Positions 36,117 to 45,484 of a stretch of DNA of 64,000 nt are shown piece by piece. Both the position numbers and the translations under genes were made by a program. This DNA is from Actinacidiphila acidipaludis. GTDB lineage: Bacteria; Actinomycetota; Actinomycetes; Streptomycetales; Streptomycetaceae. How positions within the stretch are numbered: the first letter of the stretch is position 1; each line of letters starts with the position of its first letter. The notes below the pieces were generated by a model that was not told the origin of the DNA, made no database searches, and saw nothing but the letters and a program-made list of their open reading frames with translations. Location: contig NZ_JAINZZ010000012.1 in the NCBI RefSeq assembly GCF_019890725.1, positions 1-64,000 of the forward strand. The letters are read 5' to 3'.

Positions 36117-36429
36117 CTCTCCCCTCCCGCCGCCGGGGTTTTCACGCTTCGCACGGTGATCGGGAGCATTCCGGGAGTGACGATCGTCACGATGTGGCCG
36201 TCGCATGAGCGTGGTGCCGGAGCCGCCGAGGGTCGCCGTTCAAGCGTGGCCGCGTCAGCGACCCCCGCGGCGCACCTGGGCGCAGGCGCCCCCGAGCAGC
36301 GCGTCTCGCCCTGCGGGCCGCGGGTCCGCGTGGCCCCGGGGGATGACTAGCCTGGTACCGGCACAGAACAGGCCCGCCCGAAGGAGCGAGTGACGTGGAC
36401 GTGGAGCGACCCGGCAAGGACGTCCTGCG
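36117..36429. other. divergent region between RlaP-like gene and tyrA
   Basis: About 310 bases with the palindrome at 36177-36190 and an SD-led 12-codon frame (36395-36433) just before tyrA. No other gene is seen. The stretch 36230-36340 has no clear signal. Confidence 0.5.
36177..36190. promoter_or_regulatory. GTGACGATCGTCAC operator-like palindrome
   Basis: A perfect 14-base palindrome, 60 bases upstream of the second RlaP-like ATG (minus strand) and about 240 bases before tyrA. It may bind a dimeric repressor; no known consensus is claimed. Confidence 0.4.
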
Positions 36430-36433
36430 GTGA
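36395..36433 (+). CDS. 12-codon coupled upstream frame of tyrA
   Basis: GTG 36395 follows AAGGAG (36381-36386) with ideal eight-base spacing. It encodes VDVERPGKDVLR and ends TGA at 36431-36433, overlapping the tyrA GTG start (GTGA). The best ribosome-binding site in the region therefore belongs to this frame. It has no Tyr, Phe or Trp, so classical attenuation is unlikely; translational coupling to tyrA is more plausible. Confidence 0.4.
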   Translation: MDVERPGKDVLR

Positions 36434-37515
36434 GGACCGCCCTCGTCATCGGAACCGGCCTGATGGGGACCTCCGCCGCCCTCGCCCTCACCGAACGCGG
36501 CGTCGAGGTGCACCTCGCCGACCTCGACGAGTCCGCGGCCAGGACCGCCGCGGCCCTCGGCGCGGGCACCGCCGGCGTGCCGGACGAGCCCGTCGACCTG
36601 GTGGTCGTCGCCGTGCCCCCGGCCCACGTCGCCACCACCCTCGCCGACGCGCTGCGCCGCGGCCTCGGCCGCGGCTACCTCGACGTGGCCAGCGTCAAGG
36701 GCGGTCCGCGCCGCGACCTGGAGGCGCTCGGCTGCGAGCTCGGCCGCTACATCGGCACCCACCCCATGGCCGGGCGCGAACGCTCGGGCCCGCTCGCCGC
36801 CACCGCCGACCTGTTCGAGGGGCGGCCGTGGGTGCTCACCCCGACCGCCGCCACCGACACCGAGGTGCTCAACCTGGCGCTGGAACTGGTCGCGCTGTGC
36901 CGCGCGGTGCCCGTCGTCATGGACGCCGACGCCCACGACCGCGCGGTCGCCCTGGTCTCGCACACCCCCCAGCTCGTCTCCAGCATGGTCGCCGCCCGCC
37001 TGGAGCACGCCGAGGACAGCGCCGTGCGGCTGTGCGGGCAGGGCATCCTCGACGTCACCAGGATCGCCGGCTCGGAACCCGCGATGTGGATGGACATCCT
37101 CACCGCCAACCCCGGCCCGGTCGCCGACGTGCTGGCCGATCTGGCCACCGACCTCGCCGAGACCGTCACCGCGCTGCGCGCCCTGCAGTCCGCCGACGAC
37201 GGCAAGCGGGCCGGCGGCGCGGCCGGCATCGAGGACATCCTGCGCCGCGGCAACGCGGGCCGCGCGAAGGTCCCCGGCAAGCACGGCGCCGCCCCCAAGG
37301 CCTACGAGATCGTGGCGGTGCTCATCGGCGACCAGCCCGGCGAGCTGGCCCGGCTCTTCGCCGACGCCGGCCGGGCCGGGGTCAACATCGAGGACGTCCG
37401 CATCGAGCACTCCACCGGACAGCAGGCGGGTCTGGTGAACCTCATGGTCGAGCCGCGCAGCGCGCCCACCCTCACGGCGGCGCTGCGCGAGCGCGGCTGG
37501 TCCCTGCGGCAGTAG
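36430..37515 (+). CDS. tyrA: prephenate dehydrogenase
   Basis: The product is 361 aa from GTG 36430 (AAGGA nine bases upstream). The NAD(P)-binding Rossmann motif is VIGTGLMGTSAALALTERGVEV at the start. VDLVVVAVPPAHVATTL and GRYIGTHPMAGRERSGPLAA follow, the latter with the conserved catalytic His region. The dimerisation helices include VSHTPQLVSSMVAARL. A C-terminal ACT domain (YEIVAVLIGDQPGELARLFADAGRAGVNIEDVRIEH) may bind tyrosine as feedback inhibitor. It oxidises prephenate to 4-hydroxyphenylpyruvate for tyrosine synthesis. The location next to cmk is conserved in Streptomyces. Confidence 0.95.
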   Translation: MRTALVIGTGLMGTSAALALTERGVEVHLADLDESAARTAAALGAGTAGVPDEPVDLVVVAVPPAHVATTLADALRRGLGRGYLDVASVKGGPRRDLEALGCELGRYIGTHPMAGRERSGPLAATADLFEGRPWVLTPTAATDTEVLNLALELVALCRAVPVVMDADAHDRAVALVSHTPQLVSSMVAARLEHAEDSAVRLCGQGILDVTRIAGSEPAMWMDILTANPGPVADVLADLATDLAETVTALRALQSADDGKRAGGAAGIEDILRRGNAGRAKVPGKHGAAPKAYEIVAVLIGDQPGELARLFADAGRAGVNIEDVRIEHSTGQQAGLVNLMVEPRSAPTLTAALRERGWSLRQ

Positions 37516-37763
37516 GCGCGCGCCGGCGGTCCTGCGGCCTTTCCGGAGCCCGCGCACCCCGCAGCGAACCGTCCGCCGCCCCCGCGCCGGCCCGCACCGA
37601 GCCCGCACGGACCGTCGCGACGACCCCGCCCGGCCTTCGCGCCGGCCCCGCGAGCTGCGGGGCGGCGTAGGGAGGACGCGGGGGCCGGTAACCTTGGGGG
37701 ACGGCCGTGGGTGTCCCCGGGCCGCCCGCGCATCCCCCCGTGTACGAGGAAGGTCCCTCCGCT

Positions 37764-38450
37764 GTGGTCAATACGGTCAACCCGGTGATCGTCGCCATCG
37801 ACGGCCCCTCCGGCACGGGCAAGTCCAGCACGTCCCGGGCGGTCGCCGAGAAGCTGGGCCTGCGCTACCTGGACACGGGTGCGCAGTACCGCGCGATCAC
37901 CTGGTGGATGCTGAGCAACGGCGTCGACGTCAACGACCCCGTCGCCGTCGCGGACCAGGCGGGCAAGCCCTCCATCGTCTCCGGCACCGACCCGCTCGCC
38001 CCGGCGATCACCGTGGACGGCATCGACGCCGGCGCCCCGATCCGCACCCAGGAGGTCACCGCCGCGGTCAGCGCCGTCAGCGCGGTCCCCGAGGTGCGCA
38101 CGCGCATGGTGGAGCTGCAGCGCGCCGCGGTCTCCGGAGCGCCCGAGGGCATAGTCGTCGAGGGCCGCGACATCGGCACCACCGTCCTGCCCGACGCCAC
38201 CGTCAAGATCTTCCTCACCGCCTCCGCCGAGGCCCGCGCCGCCCGCCGCAGCGGTGAGCTGAACGGCGCGGTCACCGTCGCCGCCACCCGCGCCGACCTC
38301 ATCCGGCGCGACACCGCCGACTCCAGCCGCACGACCTCCCCGCTGGCCAAGGCCGCGGACGCGGTCGAGGTGGACACCACGGAGCTCACCCTCACGCAGG
38401 TCATCGAGTGCATCGTGACGCTGGTCGAGGAGAAGCGGACCGGCTCGTGA
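37764..38450 (+). CDS. cmk: cytidylate kinase
   Basis: The product is 228 aa from GTG 37764 (GAGGAAGG eleven bases upstream); GTG 37740 in frame has no site. The P-loop GPSGTGKS is at residues 14-21. KLGLRYLDTGAQYRAITWWML holds the nucleotide-binding YLDTGAxYR signature. GIVVEGRDIGTTVLPDATVKIFLTASAEARAARR holds the GRDIGT motif and RxxR lid start. It phosphorylates CMP/dCMP to diphosphates. It overlaps plsC by four bases (GTGA) and belongs to the cmk-plsC-der operon. Confidence 0.96.
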   Translation: MVNTVNPVIVAIDGPSGTGKSSTSRAVAEKLGLRYLDTGAQYRAITWWMLSNGVDVNDPVAVADQAGKPSIVSGTDPLAPAITVDGIDAGAPIRTQEVTAAVSAVSAVPEVRTRMVELQRAAVSGAPEGIVVEGRDIGTTVLPDATVKIFLTASAEARAARRSGELNGAVTVAATRADLIRRDTADSSRTTSPLAKAADAVEVDTTELTLTQVIECIVTLVEEKRTGS

Positions 38451-39211
38451 CCTTCCGCTCCCAGCACTCGCCGACGGCCGGGCAGGCCGGGCGGACGCCC
38501 GACGCCGGGCCCCCGCACGACCCCCGGCGGTCCCGCTCCGCCCGCGCGGCGGTGCCCGCCCAGCACGCCGACGTGGCCCCGGGCCCGCGCGGCGCCGCGT
38601 TCGCGCGCCGGCTGGCGGTCCCCCTGATGGGCGGGCTGTGGCGGACACGGGTGCTCGGCGCGTGGCACGTCCCGGCGCAGGGCCCGGTCATCCTGGCCGG
38701 CAACCACAGCCACTACGTCGACGGCCCGCTGCTCGTGGGCACCACCCCGCGTCCCGTGCACTTCCTGGTGAAGAAGCAGGTGTTCGCCGGACCGCTCGAC
38801 CCGTTCCTGCGGTCGATCGGCCAGATCGCCATCGACCGGGACAACGCCGACCGGACCGCCATAACGGCCGCGCTCGGCGTGCTGGAGCGCGGCGGCGTGC
38901 TCGGCATCTTCCCCGAGGGCACCCGCAGCGGCGGCGACTTCGCCGAACTGCGCGCGGGCCTGGCCTACTTCGCGCTGCGCTCCGGCGCTCCCGTCGTCCC
39001 GGCCGCGGTGCTCGGCAGTGCCCGCAAGGGCCGGATCGTGCGCCCGCTGCCGCCGCTGCGCGGACGGGTGGACATCGTCTTCGGTGAGCCGTTCACCGCG
39101 GGCGACGGCAGCGGACGCCGCACCCGCAGCGCCCTGGACGCCGCCACCCGGCAGATCCAGGAACGGCTGACCGACCACCTGGCCGAGGCCCGGCGGGCCA
39201 CCGGCCGCTGA
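38447..39211 (+). CDS. plsC: 1-acyl-sn-glycerol-3-phosphate acyltransferase
   Basis: The product is 254 aa from GTG 38447, overlapping the cmk stop. About 60 disordered residues precede the domain. Motif I is NHSHYVDGPLL (HxxxxD), motif II-like is IAIDRDNADR, motif III is FPEGTRSGGDF and motif IV is VVPAAVLG. These define the PlsC/LPLAT fold at the inner membrane face. It acylates lysophosphatidate to phosphatidate. The cmk-plsC-der arrangement is common in Streptomyces, where this member may be a paralogue of the main PlsC. Confidence 0.9.
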   Translation: MTFRSQHSPTAGQAGRTPDAGPPHDPRRSRSARAAVPAQHADVAPGPRGAAFARRLAVPLMGGLWRTRVLGAWHVPAQGPVILAGNHSHYVDGPLLVGTTPRPVHFLVKKQVFAGPLDPFLRSIGQIAIDRDNADRTAITAALGVLERGGVLGIFPEGTRSGGDFAELRAGLAYFALRSGAPVVPAAVLGSARKGRIVRPLPPLRGRVDIVFGEPFTAGDGSGRRTRSALDAATRQIQERLTDHLAEARRATGR

Positions 39212-39274
39212 ACCACCGCTGCCGCCGCCCGGGCGCGGCGGCACCACCGACTTGTCGATCGACGGAGAGACCTC

Positions 39275-40732
39275 ATGGACCAGCATGACGAGCACGGCGA
39301 CATCGGCGCGCTCGGCGACGCCGAATACGCCGAGTTCATGGAGCTCGCCGCCGAGGAGGGCTTCGACCTCGAGGATGTCGCCGACGACCTCGCCGCGGCG
39401 GGCCACGGCCCGCTGCCGGTGCTGGCGGTCGTCGGCCGCCCCAATGTCGGCAAGTCGACTCTGGTGAACCGGATCATCGGCCGCCGTGAGGCGGTCGTCG
39501 AGGACCGCCCCGGCGTCACCCGCGACCGCGTGTCGTACGAGGCGAACTGGAACGGCCGGCGGTTCAAGATCGTCGACACCGGCGGCTGGGAGCAGGACGT
39601 CCTGGGCATCGACGCCTCGGTCGCCGCACAGGCCGAGTTCGCGATCGAGGCCGCCGACGCGGTGGTGTTCGTGGTGGACTCCACCGTCGGCGCCACCGAC
39701 ACCGACGAGGCCGTCGTGAAGCTGCTGCGCCGGGCCGGCAAGCCGGTGGTGCTGGCGGCCAACAAGGTCGACGGCCCGTCCGGCGAGGCCGACGCGGCCG
39801 CGCTGTGGAACCTGGGCCTCGGCGAGCCCTTCCCGGTCTCCTCGCTGCACGGCCGCGGCACCGGCGACCTGCTGGACGCCATCATGGAGGCGCTGCCCGA
39901 GGCGCCCGAGCTGACCTTCGGCAACACCGTCGGCGGCCCCCGCCGCATCGCCCTCATCGGCCGGCCGAATGTCGGCAAGTCGTCGCTGCTGAACAAGGTC
40001 GCCAACGAGGACCGGGTCGTCGTCAACGAGATGGCCGGCACCACCCGCGACCCGGTCGACGAGCTGATCGAACTCGGCGGCATCACCTGGAAGTTCATCG
40101 ACACCGCGGGCATCCGCCGCCGCGTCCACCTCACCGAGGGCGCGGACTACTACGCGTCGCTGCGCACCGCTGCCGCGCTGGAGAAGGCCGAGGTCGCGGT
40201 GATCCTGATCGACGCCAGCGAGACGCTGGCCGAGCAGGACACCCGGATCATCTCGATGGCGGTCGAGGCCGGCCGCGCCGTCGTCATCGCCTACAACAAG
40301 TGGGACCTGCTCGACGAGGAGCGCCGCTACTACCTGGAGCGCGAGATCGAGCGCGACCTCGTCCAGGTGCAGTGGGCGCCGCGGGTGAACGTCTCGGCCC
40401 GGACCGGGCGGCACATGGAGAAGCTGGTGCCGGCCGTCGAGGCCGCACTCGCCGGCTGGGAGACCCGGGTGCCCACCGGGCGGCTGAACGCCTTCCTCGG
40501 CGAGCTGGTCGCCGCCCACCCGCACCCGATCCGCGGCGGCAAGCAGCCCCGCATCCTCTTCGGCACCCAGGCGGGCACCAAGCCGCCCCGGTTCGTGCTG
40601 TTCGCCTCCGGCTTCCTGGAGGCCGGCTACCGGCGGTTCATCGAGCGCCGGCTGCGCGAGGAGTTCGGCTTCGAGGGCACGCCGATCCAGGTGTCCGTGC
40701 GCGTGCGGGAGAAGCGCGGCCGCAAGAAGTAG
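39275..40732 (+). CDS. der: ribosome-assembly GTPase Der (EngA)
   Basis: The product is 485 aa from ATG 39275 (GGAGAG upstream). Two tandem G domains are present: G1a GRPNVGKST (54-62) with DTGGWEQD and NKVD, and G1b GRPNVGKSS with DTAGI and NKWD. A KH-like C-terminal domain follows ([44 protein letters not shown]), ending in a basic EKRGRKK tail. The first 45 residues form an acidic extension. Der helps 50S assembly by binding 23S rRNA. It ends the cmk operon with a two-way hairpin downstream. Confidence 0.97.
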   Translation: MDQHDEHGDIGALGDAEYAEFMELAAEEGFDLEDVADDLAAAGHGPLPVLAVVGRPNVGKSTLVNRIIGRREAVVEDRPGVTRDRVSYEANWNGRRFKIVDTGGWEQDVLGIDASVAAQAEFAIEAADAVVFVVDSTVGATDTDEAVVKLLRRAGKPVVLAANKVDGPSGEADAAALWNLGLGEPFPVSSLHGRGTGDLLDAIMEALPEAPELTFGNTVGGPRRIALIGRPNVGKSSLLNKVANEDRVVVNEMAGTTRDPVDELIELGGITWKFIDTAGIRRRVHLTEGADYYASLRTAAALEKAEVAVILIDASETLAEQDTRIISMAVEAGRAVVIAYNKWDLLDEERRYYLEREIERDLVQVQWAPRVNVSARTGRHMEKLVPAVEAALAGWETRVPTGRLNAFLGELVAAHPHPIRGGKQPRILFGTQAGTKPPRFVLFASGFLEAGYRRFIERRLREEFGFEGTPIQVSVRVREKRGRKK

Positions 40733-40779
40733 CGGAATTGGAGGGGTCGGCCGGGCCGGACGGGCAGCCGGTCAGAAGT

Positions 40780-40806
40780 GCGGCCGGCCGTCCACGGGCC
40801 GGCCGC
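40780..40806. terminator. bidirectional hairpin terminator
   Basis: A 10-bp perfect stem (40780-40789 with 40797-40806) lies between der and the convergent small gene. Confidence 0.7.
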
Positions 40807-40825
40807 GGGGTGTGGACGGCGGGCG

Positions 40826-41125
40826 CTACGCCGGCCGGTTGCCCGTGTCGTTGCGGCCCGGCGGCAGCGCGGCCGGTCCCGCGCCGCGGTGCCGGCCGCC
40901 CGCGCCCAGCGGCGGGTACTGCGCGTGCCAGGCCGCGAAGCCGCGGAACTGCAACTGCTCCTCCCCGCTGCGGTCGCCCGGGAGGGTACGGAACAGCCGG
41001 CGGTACTCGGAGTAGAGCGCGTCGTAGATCGGTGTGCCACTGCCTCCCGCGACGTCCTGCGACGTGCGCATGGCCGGGATCGAGCGCTGGAACGGGGACC
41101 GGGGAGAGGCGTCAAAGGTGTGCAC
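40826..41125 (-). CDS. small conserved protein (GTPIYDALYSEYRRLFR)
   Basis: The product is 99 aa from GTG 41125, or 81 aa from ATG 41071; neither has a strong ribosome-binding site. The core GTPIYDALYSEYRRLFRTLPGDRSGEEQLQFRGFAAWHAQYPP recurs in streptomycete proteins I recognise only as hypothetical. It is compact, has no Cys or membrane segment, and has two basic/aromatic helices. It is convergent with der. Function unknown. Confidence 0.7.
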   Translation of the reverse strand: MHTFDASPRSPFQRSIPAMRTSQDVAGGSGTPIYDALYSEYRRLFRTLPGDRSGEEQLQFRGFAAWHAQYPPLGAGGRHRGAGPAALPPGRNDTGNRPA

Positions 41126-41184
41126 GTTAACGCCAACGACGGGACGTGCCGCGGGATGCGGGCCGCACGGCTGAATTGCCGATC

Positions 41185-41199
41185 TTTGACTTCGTCAAA
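41185..41199. promoter_or_regulatory. TTTGAC-GAA-GTCAAA inverted repeat
   Basis: A perfect 6-3-6 inverted repeat in a rare AT-rich patch, about 60-75 bases upstream of the small minus-strand gene. It could be an operator for that gene. No matching known consensus is claimed. Confidence 0.4.
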
Positions 41200-41210
41200 C
41201 CTGCGCCGGC

Positions 41211-41254
41211 GCACCGAGGGGCGCGCACGGTCATCCGTGCGCGCCCCTCGGTGC
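41211..41254. terminator. 18-bp hairpin terminator
   Basis: A perfect 18-bp stem (41211-41228 with 41237-41254) with an eight-base loop. It lies about 45 bases after the 3' end of the 41301-42128 minus-strand gene and is one of the strongest hairpins in the window. Confidence 0.8.
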
Positions 41255-41300
41255 TGCCGATCGCCGGACGGCCGCCGGCGGCTCATGGTGTCCTCGCCGG

Positions 41301-42128
41301 TCAGGTGCCCGCGAGCGGCATCGTCGCGGCCACCAACTGCCCCCGCGCGCACGCCTTCGCGAGCGCCTCACGCATCAGGTCCTCGCGCGGCTGACGGCCG
41401 ACCGAACCGGCCGGGCCCGCGTACACGTAGACCTCGTTGCTGCGGTTGACCGCGGCCCGCCAGCCGTCGCTGACCTGGAGCGGCTGGTGCGCCTGCCACC
41501 AGGCGGTCGCCGGGCCGCTGCCCGCCCCCGGCTGCAGCACCGCGTGCAGCTTGCCCATCGCCAGCAGCACCGACCAGCCCGGCAGCGCGGAGGGCGCCAC
41601 CTCCAGGTCCAGCTGCGGCATGAAGCCCTGTTCGATCAGCAGCGGCAGGAAGTCGTCCCCGCCGCCGACGGCGCCGACCCGGGCCACCGGACCGGTCGGC
41701 TCCACCACCAGCGCGGGCCGCAGCTGCTCCTCGACCACGATCAGGCCGCAGGTGATCCCCAGCACCGCCTGCCGGGGCGCGGACGCGGTGCCGCGGTCGG
41801 CCGGGACCGGCGGCGCGGCGGCCGGCGCGCTGTTCGCCGCGGCCACGTCGCCCGCGCCGGAGATGCTGCGGACGGCGCCCTGGAGCTGCTCCTCGGAGAC
41901 CGGGACGACCTGGGAGGGGATGCAGGTCGCGTGCGCGAACGCCAGGACCGCGGTCTCGTCGCCCACGAAGAGCACGGTGCTGGTCCGCTCCTGCCCGGTG
42001 TCACCGGGAGTGCGGCACGAGGTGCAGTCGTAGGTGCCCGGCGCGTTCTCACCGGTGAGGAGCCGCGTGGTCTCCTCGTCGCCGATCTCGGCTCGTACCT
42101 CGTCACTCACGTCGAGCATGGGCGCCAC
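41301..42128 (-). CDS. conserved actinobacterial protein, CxxC near N-terminus
   Basis: The product is 275 aa from GTG 42128, since AAGGAG lies six bases upstream; ATG 42119 is an alternative. It opens MLDVSDEVRAEIGDEETTRLLTGENAPGTYDCTSCRTPGD, with a CxxC that could bind metal or form a disulfide. ETAVLAFAHATCIPSQVV adds another Cys. The C-terminal half has a beta-rich pattern (LGITCGLIVVEEQLRPALVVEPTGPVARVG). No transmembrane helix or known catalytic motif is seen. It stands alone, before a strong hairpin. Function unknown. Confidence 0.7.
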   Translation of the reverse strand: MAPMLDVSDEVRAEIGDEETTRLLTGENAPGTYDCTSCRTPGDTGQERTSTVLFVGDETAVLAFAHATCIPSQVVPVSEEQLQGAVRSISGAGDVAAANSAPAAAPPVPADRGTASAPRQAVLGITCGLIVVEEQLRPALVVEPTGPVARVGAVGGGDDFLPLLIEQGFMPQLDLEVAPSALPGWSVLLAMGKLHAVLQPGAGSGPATAWWQAHQPLQVSDGWRAAVNRSNEVYVYAGPAGSVGRQPREDLMREALAKACARGQLVAATMPLAGT

Positions 42129-42345
42129 GGGAGTCTCCTTGGAAGTGCGGTGCTGCGGTCGCGATGGGGGCCCGGTGGGTCCGGGCGCCGGGCATGTCCC
42201 GGCGCACTGTGACAACGGCCGGTCTGTGCCGGGAGTCACGGTTTGCGGCGGTCCGGATTGCCCGCCGCGGGGTGTGGGCCACCCGGGTGGGGCGCGCGCG
42301 GCGCGGTGACGTGTCGGCCGGGAAACGGGGTGGGGGTGTGCTTAG

Positions 42346-43494
<1,149 letters not shown>

Positions 43495-43618
43495 CTCCCA
43501 CGGGGTCGGCACGCCCGCGGAACCGCGGTGTTGCTAGGGTCGGCGGACACCCCGCCGGCCCCCGGCGCCGCGGTTCCGCGGGCGCGTGCGGGCACCAGGG
43601 CGGGGGTCGGGACACCAC

Positions 43619-44893
43619 ATGCGCATCGCATTCCTCATCAACAACGCCTACGGCCTCGGCGGCACGATCCGCACCACCTGCAACCTCGCCGGACAGCTCG
43701 CCGCCGACGGCCACGACGTGCAGGTCGTCTCGGTCATCCAGGACCGGGACCGGCCGTACTTCACGTACGACCCGCGGGTGCGGCTGCGCGGCCTGGCCGA
43801 TCTGCGGCGCGACAGCGAGCACAGCGTCCTGGACGACCCGCGGCGCTCCCGCCCGTCCGCGATCTTCCCGTCCTCCGACCGCCGCCACGCGATGTACAGC
43901 GCGCTGACCGACGACCTCATCGGCAAGGCCCTGGCGGACCTCGACACGGACGTGGTGGTGGGCACCCGGCCCGGACTCAACATCCACCTGGCCCAGCAGG
44001 CCCCCCGGCGCCTGGTCCGCGTCGCCCAGGAGCACCTCACCCTCGACACCCACTCCACGCGCCTGGTGCTGGCGCTGCGCCGCGCCTATCCGGGCCTGGA
44101 CGCGGTCACCACGACCACCGAGGCGGACGCGGCCGTCTACCGCCGCCGGATGCCCGGCGTGCGGGTGACCGCCGTGCCCAACAGCGTGCCGCCGTACGCG
44201 GGCCCGCCGGCCGACTGCACGGCGCCCGTGGTCGTCGCGGCCGGCCGGCTCGCCGAGGCCAAGCGGTACGACGACCTCATCCGGGCCTTCGCCGTGGTCT
44301 GCGCGGCCCGGCCCGACTGGAGCCTGCGGCTCTACGGCAGCGGTGAGAAGCGGGACAGCCTGGCCGCGCTCATCGCCGAACTGGGCGTTGGCAAGAACGT
44401 CGCACTGATGGGAGCGGCCACCCCGCTGGAGCCGCAGTTCGCCAAGGCTTCGATGCTCGCGGTCACCTCCACCACCGAGTCCTTCGGCATGACGATCGTG
44501 GAGGCCATGCGGGTCGGGCTGCCGGTCGTCGCCACGGACTGCCCGCTGGGACCGCGGGAGATCGTGCGCGACGGGGTCAACGGGCTGCTGGTGCCGCCCC
44601 GGGACGTCGACGCCATCGCCGCCGCGCTGCTCTCCCTCGTCGAGGACGACGAGCGGCGCCGGGCCATGGGCCGCGCCGCCCACGCGTCGTCGGAGGCCTA
44701 CGACCCGGCCCGCATCGCCGACCGGCACCTCCGGCTGTTCCAGGAGTTGCTGGACGGGCGGGCCAAGCCGGCCCACCGGGCCCGCGCGGGGCTGCGGGCC
44801 GGTGCGGCCCGCACGGTGGGCGCCGCGCTGTCCGCCGCGGACGCGGCGGGGGCCGCGGCCCGCAAGGGCCGGCGGATGGCGGGCCGGGCGTAG
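43619..44893 (+). CDS. GT4-type glycosyltransferase
   Basis: The product is 424 aa from ATG 43619. The N-lobe starts MRIAFLINNAYGLGGTIRTTCNLAGQLAADGHDVQVVSV. The C-lobe has VVVAAGRLAEAKRYDDLIRAFAVV, then TTESFGMTIVEAMRVGLPVVATDCPLGPREIVRDGVNGLLVPP, with the E(x7)E pair (ESFGMTIVE). The tail is Arg/Ala-rich and disordered. It is soluble, with a GT-B fold, and donor and acceptor are unknown. It is the second GT4 gene of the window and is not adjacent to obvious wall-teichoic or polysaccharide genes. Confidence 0.88.
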   Translation: MRIAFLINNAYGLGGTIRTTCNLAGQLAADGHDVQVVSVIQDRDRPYFTYDPRVRLRGLADLRRDSEHSVLDDPRRSRPSAIFPSSDRRHAMYSALTDDLIGKALADLDTDVVVGTRPGLNIHLAQQAPRRLVRVAQEHLTLDTHSTRLVLALRRAYPGLDAVTTTTEADAAVYRRRMPGVRVTAVPNSVPPYAGPPADCTAPVVVAAGRLAEAKRYDDLIRAFAVVCAARPDWSLRLYGSGEKRDSLAALIAELGVGKNVALMGAATPLEPQFAKASMLAVTSTTESFGMTIVEAMRVGLPVVATDCPLGPREIVRDGVNGLLVPPRDVDAIAAALLSLVEDDERRRAMGRAAHASSEAYDPARIADRHLRLFQELLDGRAKPAHRARAGLRAGAARTVGAALSAADAAGAAARKGRRMAGRA

Positions 44894-45171
44894 GCACGGG
44901 TCCGGGGCCGTTCGTCCTGCTCCTGCCGGCCGGGGCGTCGGCCCGGTGTGGACCCGCCCGCAGCCCCGTGCGGCCTTGGCCGGTTGCCCTGCGTCGGCAC
45001 GTATGTCGGTTCGGTCCGCACCCCGGACCGTCCCTCGTGATGCGTCGCGCCCTTCTACCCGCGCTCACGGCGAATATGCGATGAAGCTGTGCGGGACTTG
45101 TGTGCATCCGGAATTAGGTGACCGGTGAGTATTCGCGCGCACCGCGGGCCGAACGCGCTTACGGTGGCGGT

Positions 45172-45390
45172 ATGTCGGAGCGAGCGAGCTTTCCAGGGAA
45201 CAATCCGTCCGACGACCTGGACGCATATCCGGGTCTCGAACAGGACGAAGCGGAACGCCGCGCGAGGGAGCGCGGCTGGACCACGGTGCGCAGCCTGCCG
45301 CCGGACGCCGTGGTGACGATGGAGTACGTCGTGGGCCGCCTCAACTTCACGGTGGCCGACGGCCGGGTGCGGCGCTGCTGGCTCGGCTGA
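45172..45390 (+). CDS. small protein resembling peptidase inhibitor I78
   Basis: The product is 72 aa from ATG 45172. The C-terminal half reads RERGWTTVRSLPPDAVVTMEYVVGRLNFTVADGRVRRCWLG. The pattern of a Pro-containing loop, an acidic/aromatic stretch, RLN, D-G-V and a final Cys-x-x-Gly fits the I78 inhibitor family. There is no signal peptide, so an intracellular inhibitor or regulator is as likely as a secreted one. A hairpin terminator and 18-base repeat follow at once. Confidence 0.6.
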   Translation: MSERASFPGNNPSDDLDAYPGLEQDEAERRARERGWTTVRSLPPDAVVTMEYVVGRLNFTVADGRVRRCWLG

Positions 45391-45429
45391 GCCGGGACCG
45401 GAGCGCGAAGGAGCCCCGGAGCGCGAAGG

Positions 45430-45457
45430 AGCCCCGGACCGCGGTCGGTCCGGGGCT
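45430..45457 (+). terminator. hairpin terminator with duplicated left arm
   Basis: An 11-bp stem AGCCCCGGACC/GGTCCGGGGCT (45430-45440 with 45447-45457). An 18-base unit GAGCGCGAAGGAGCCCCG is repeated twice (from about 45401 and 45419), so the right arm can pair with either copy. It lies between the I78-like gene and the convergent PAP2 gene. Confidence 0.75.
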
Positions 45458-45484
45458 CGTCGGGTTCGTGCGCGCTCGCGGGGC

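Noticed and set aside
44802..45128. Plus-strand open frame after the second glycosyltransferase
   Set aside because: It overlaps the end of the glycosyltransferase in another frame and has shadow-like Arg/Pro bias.
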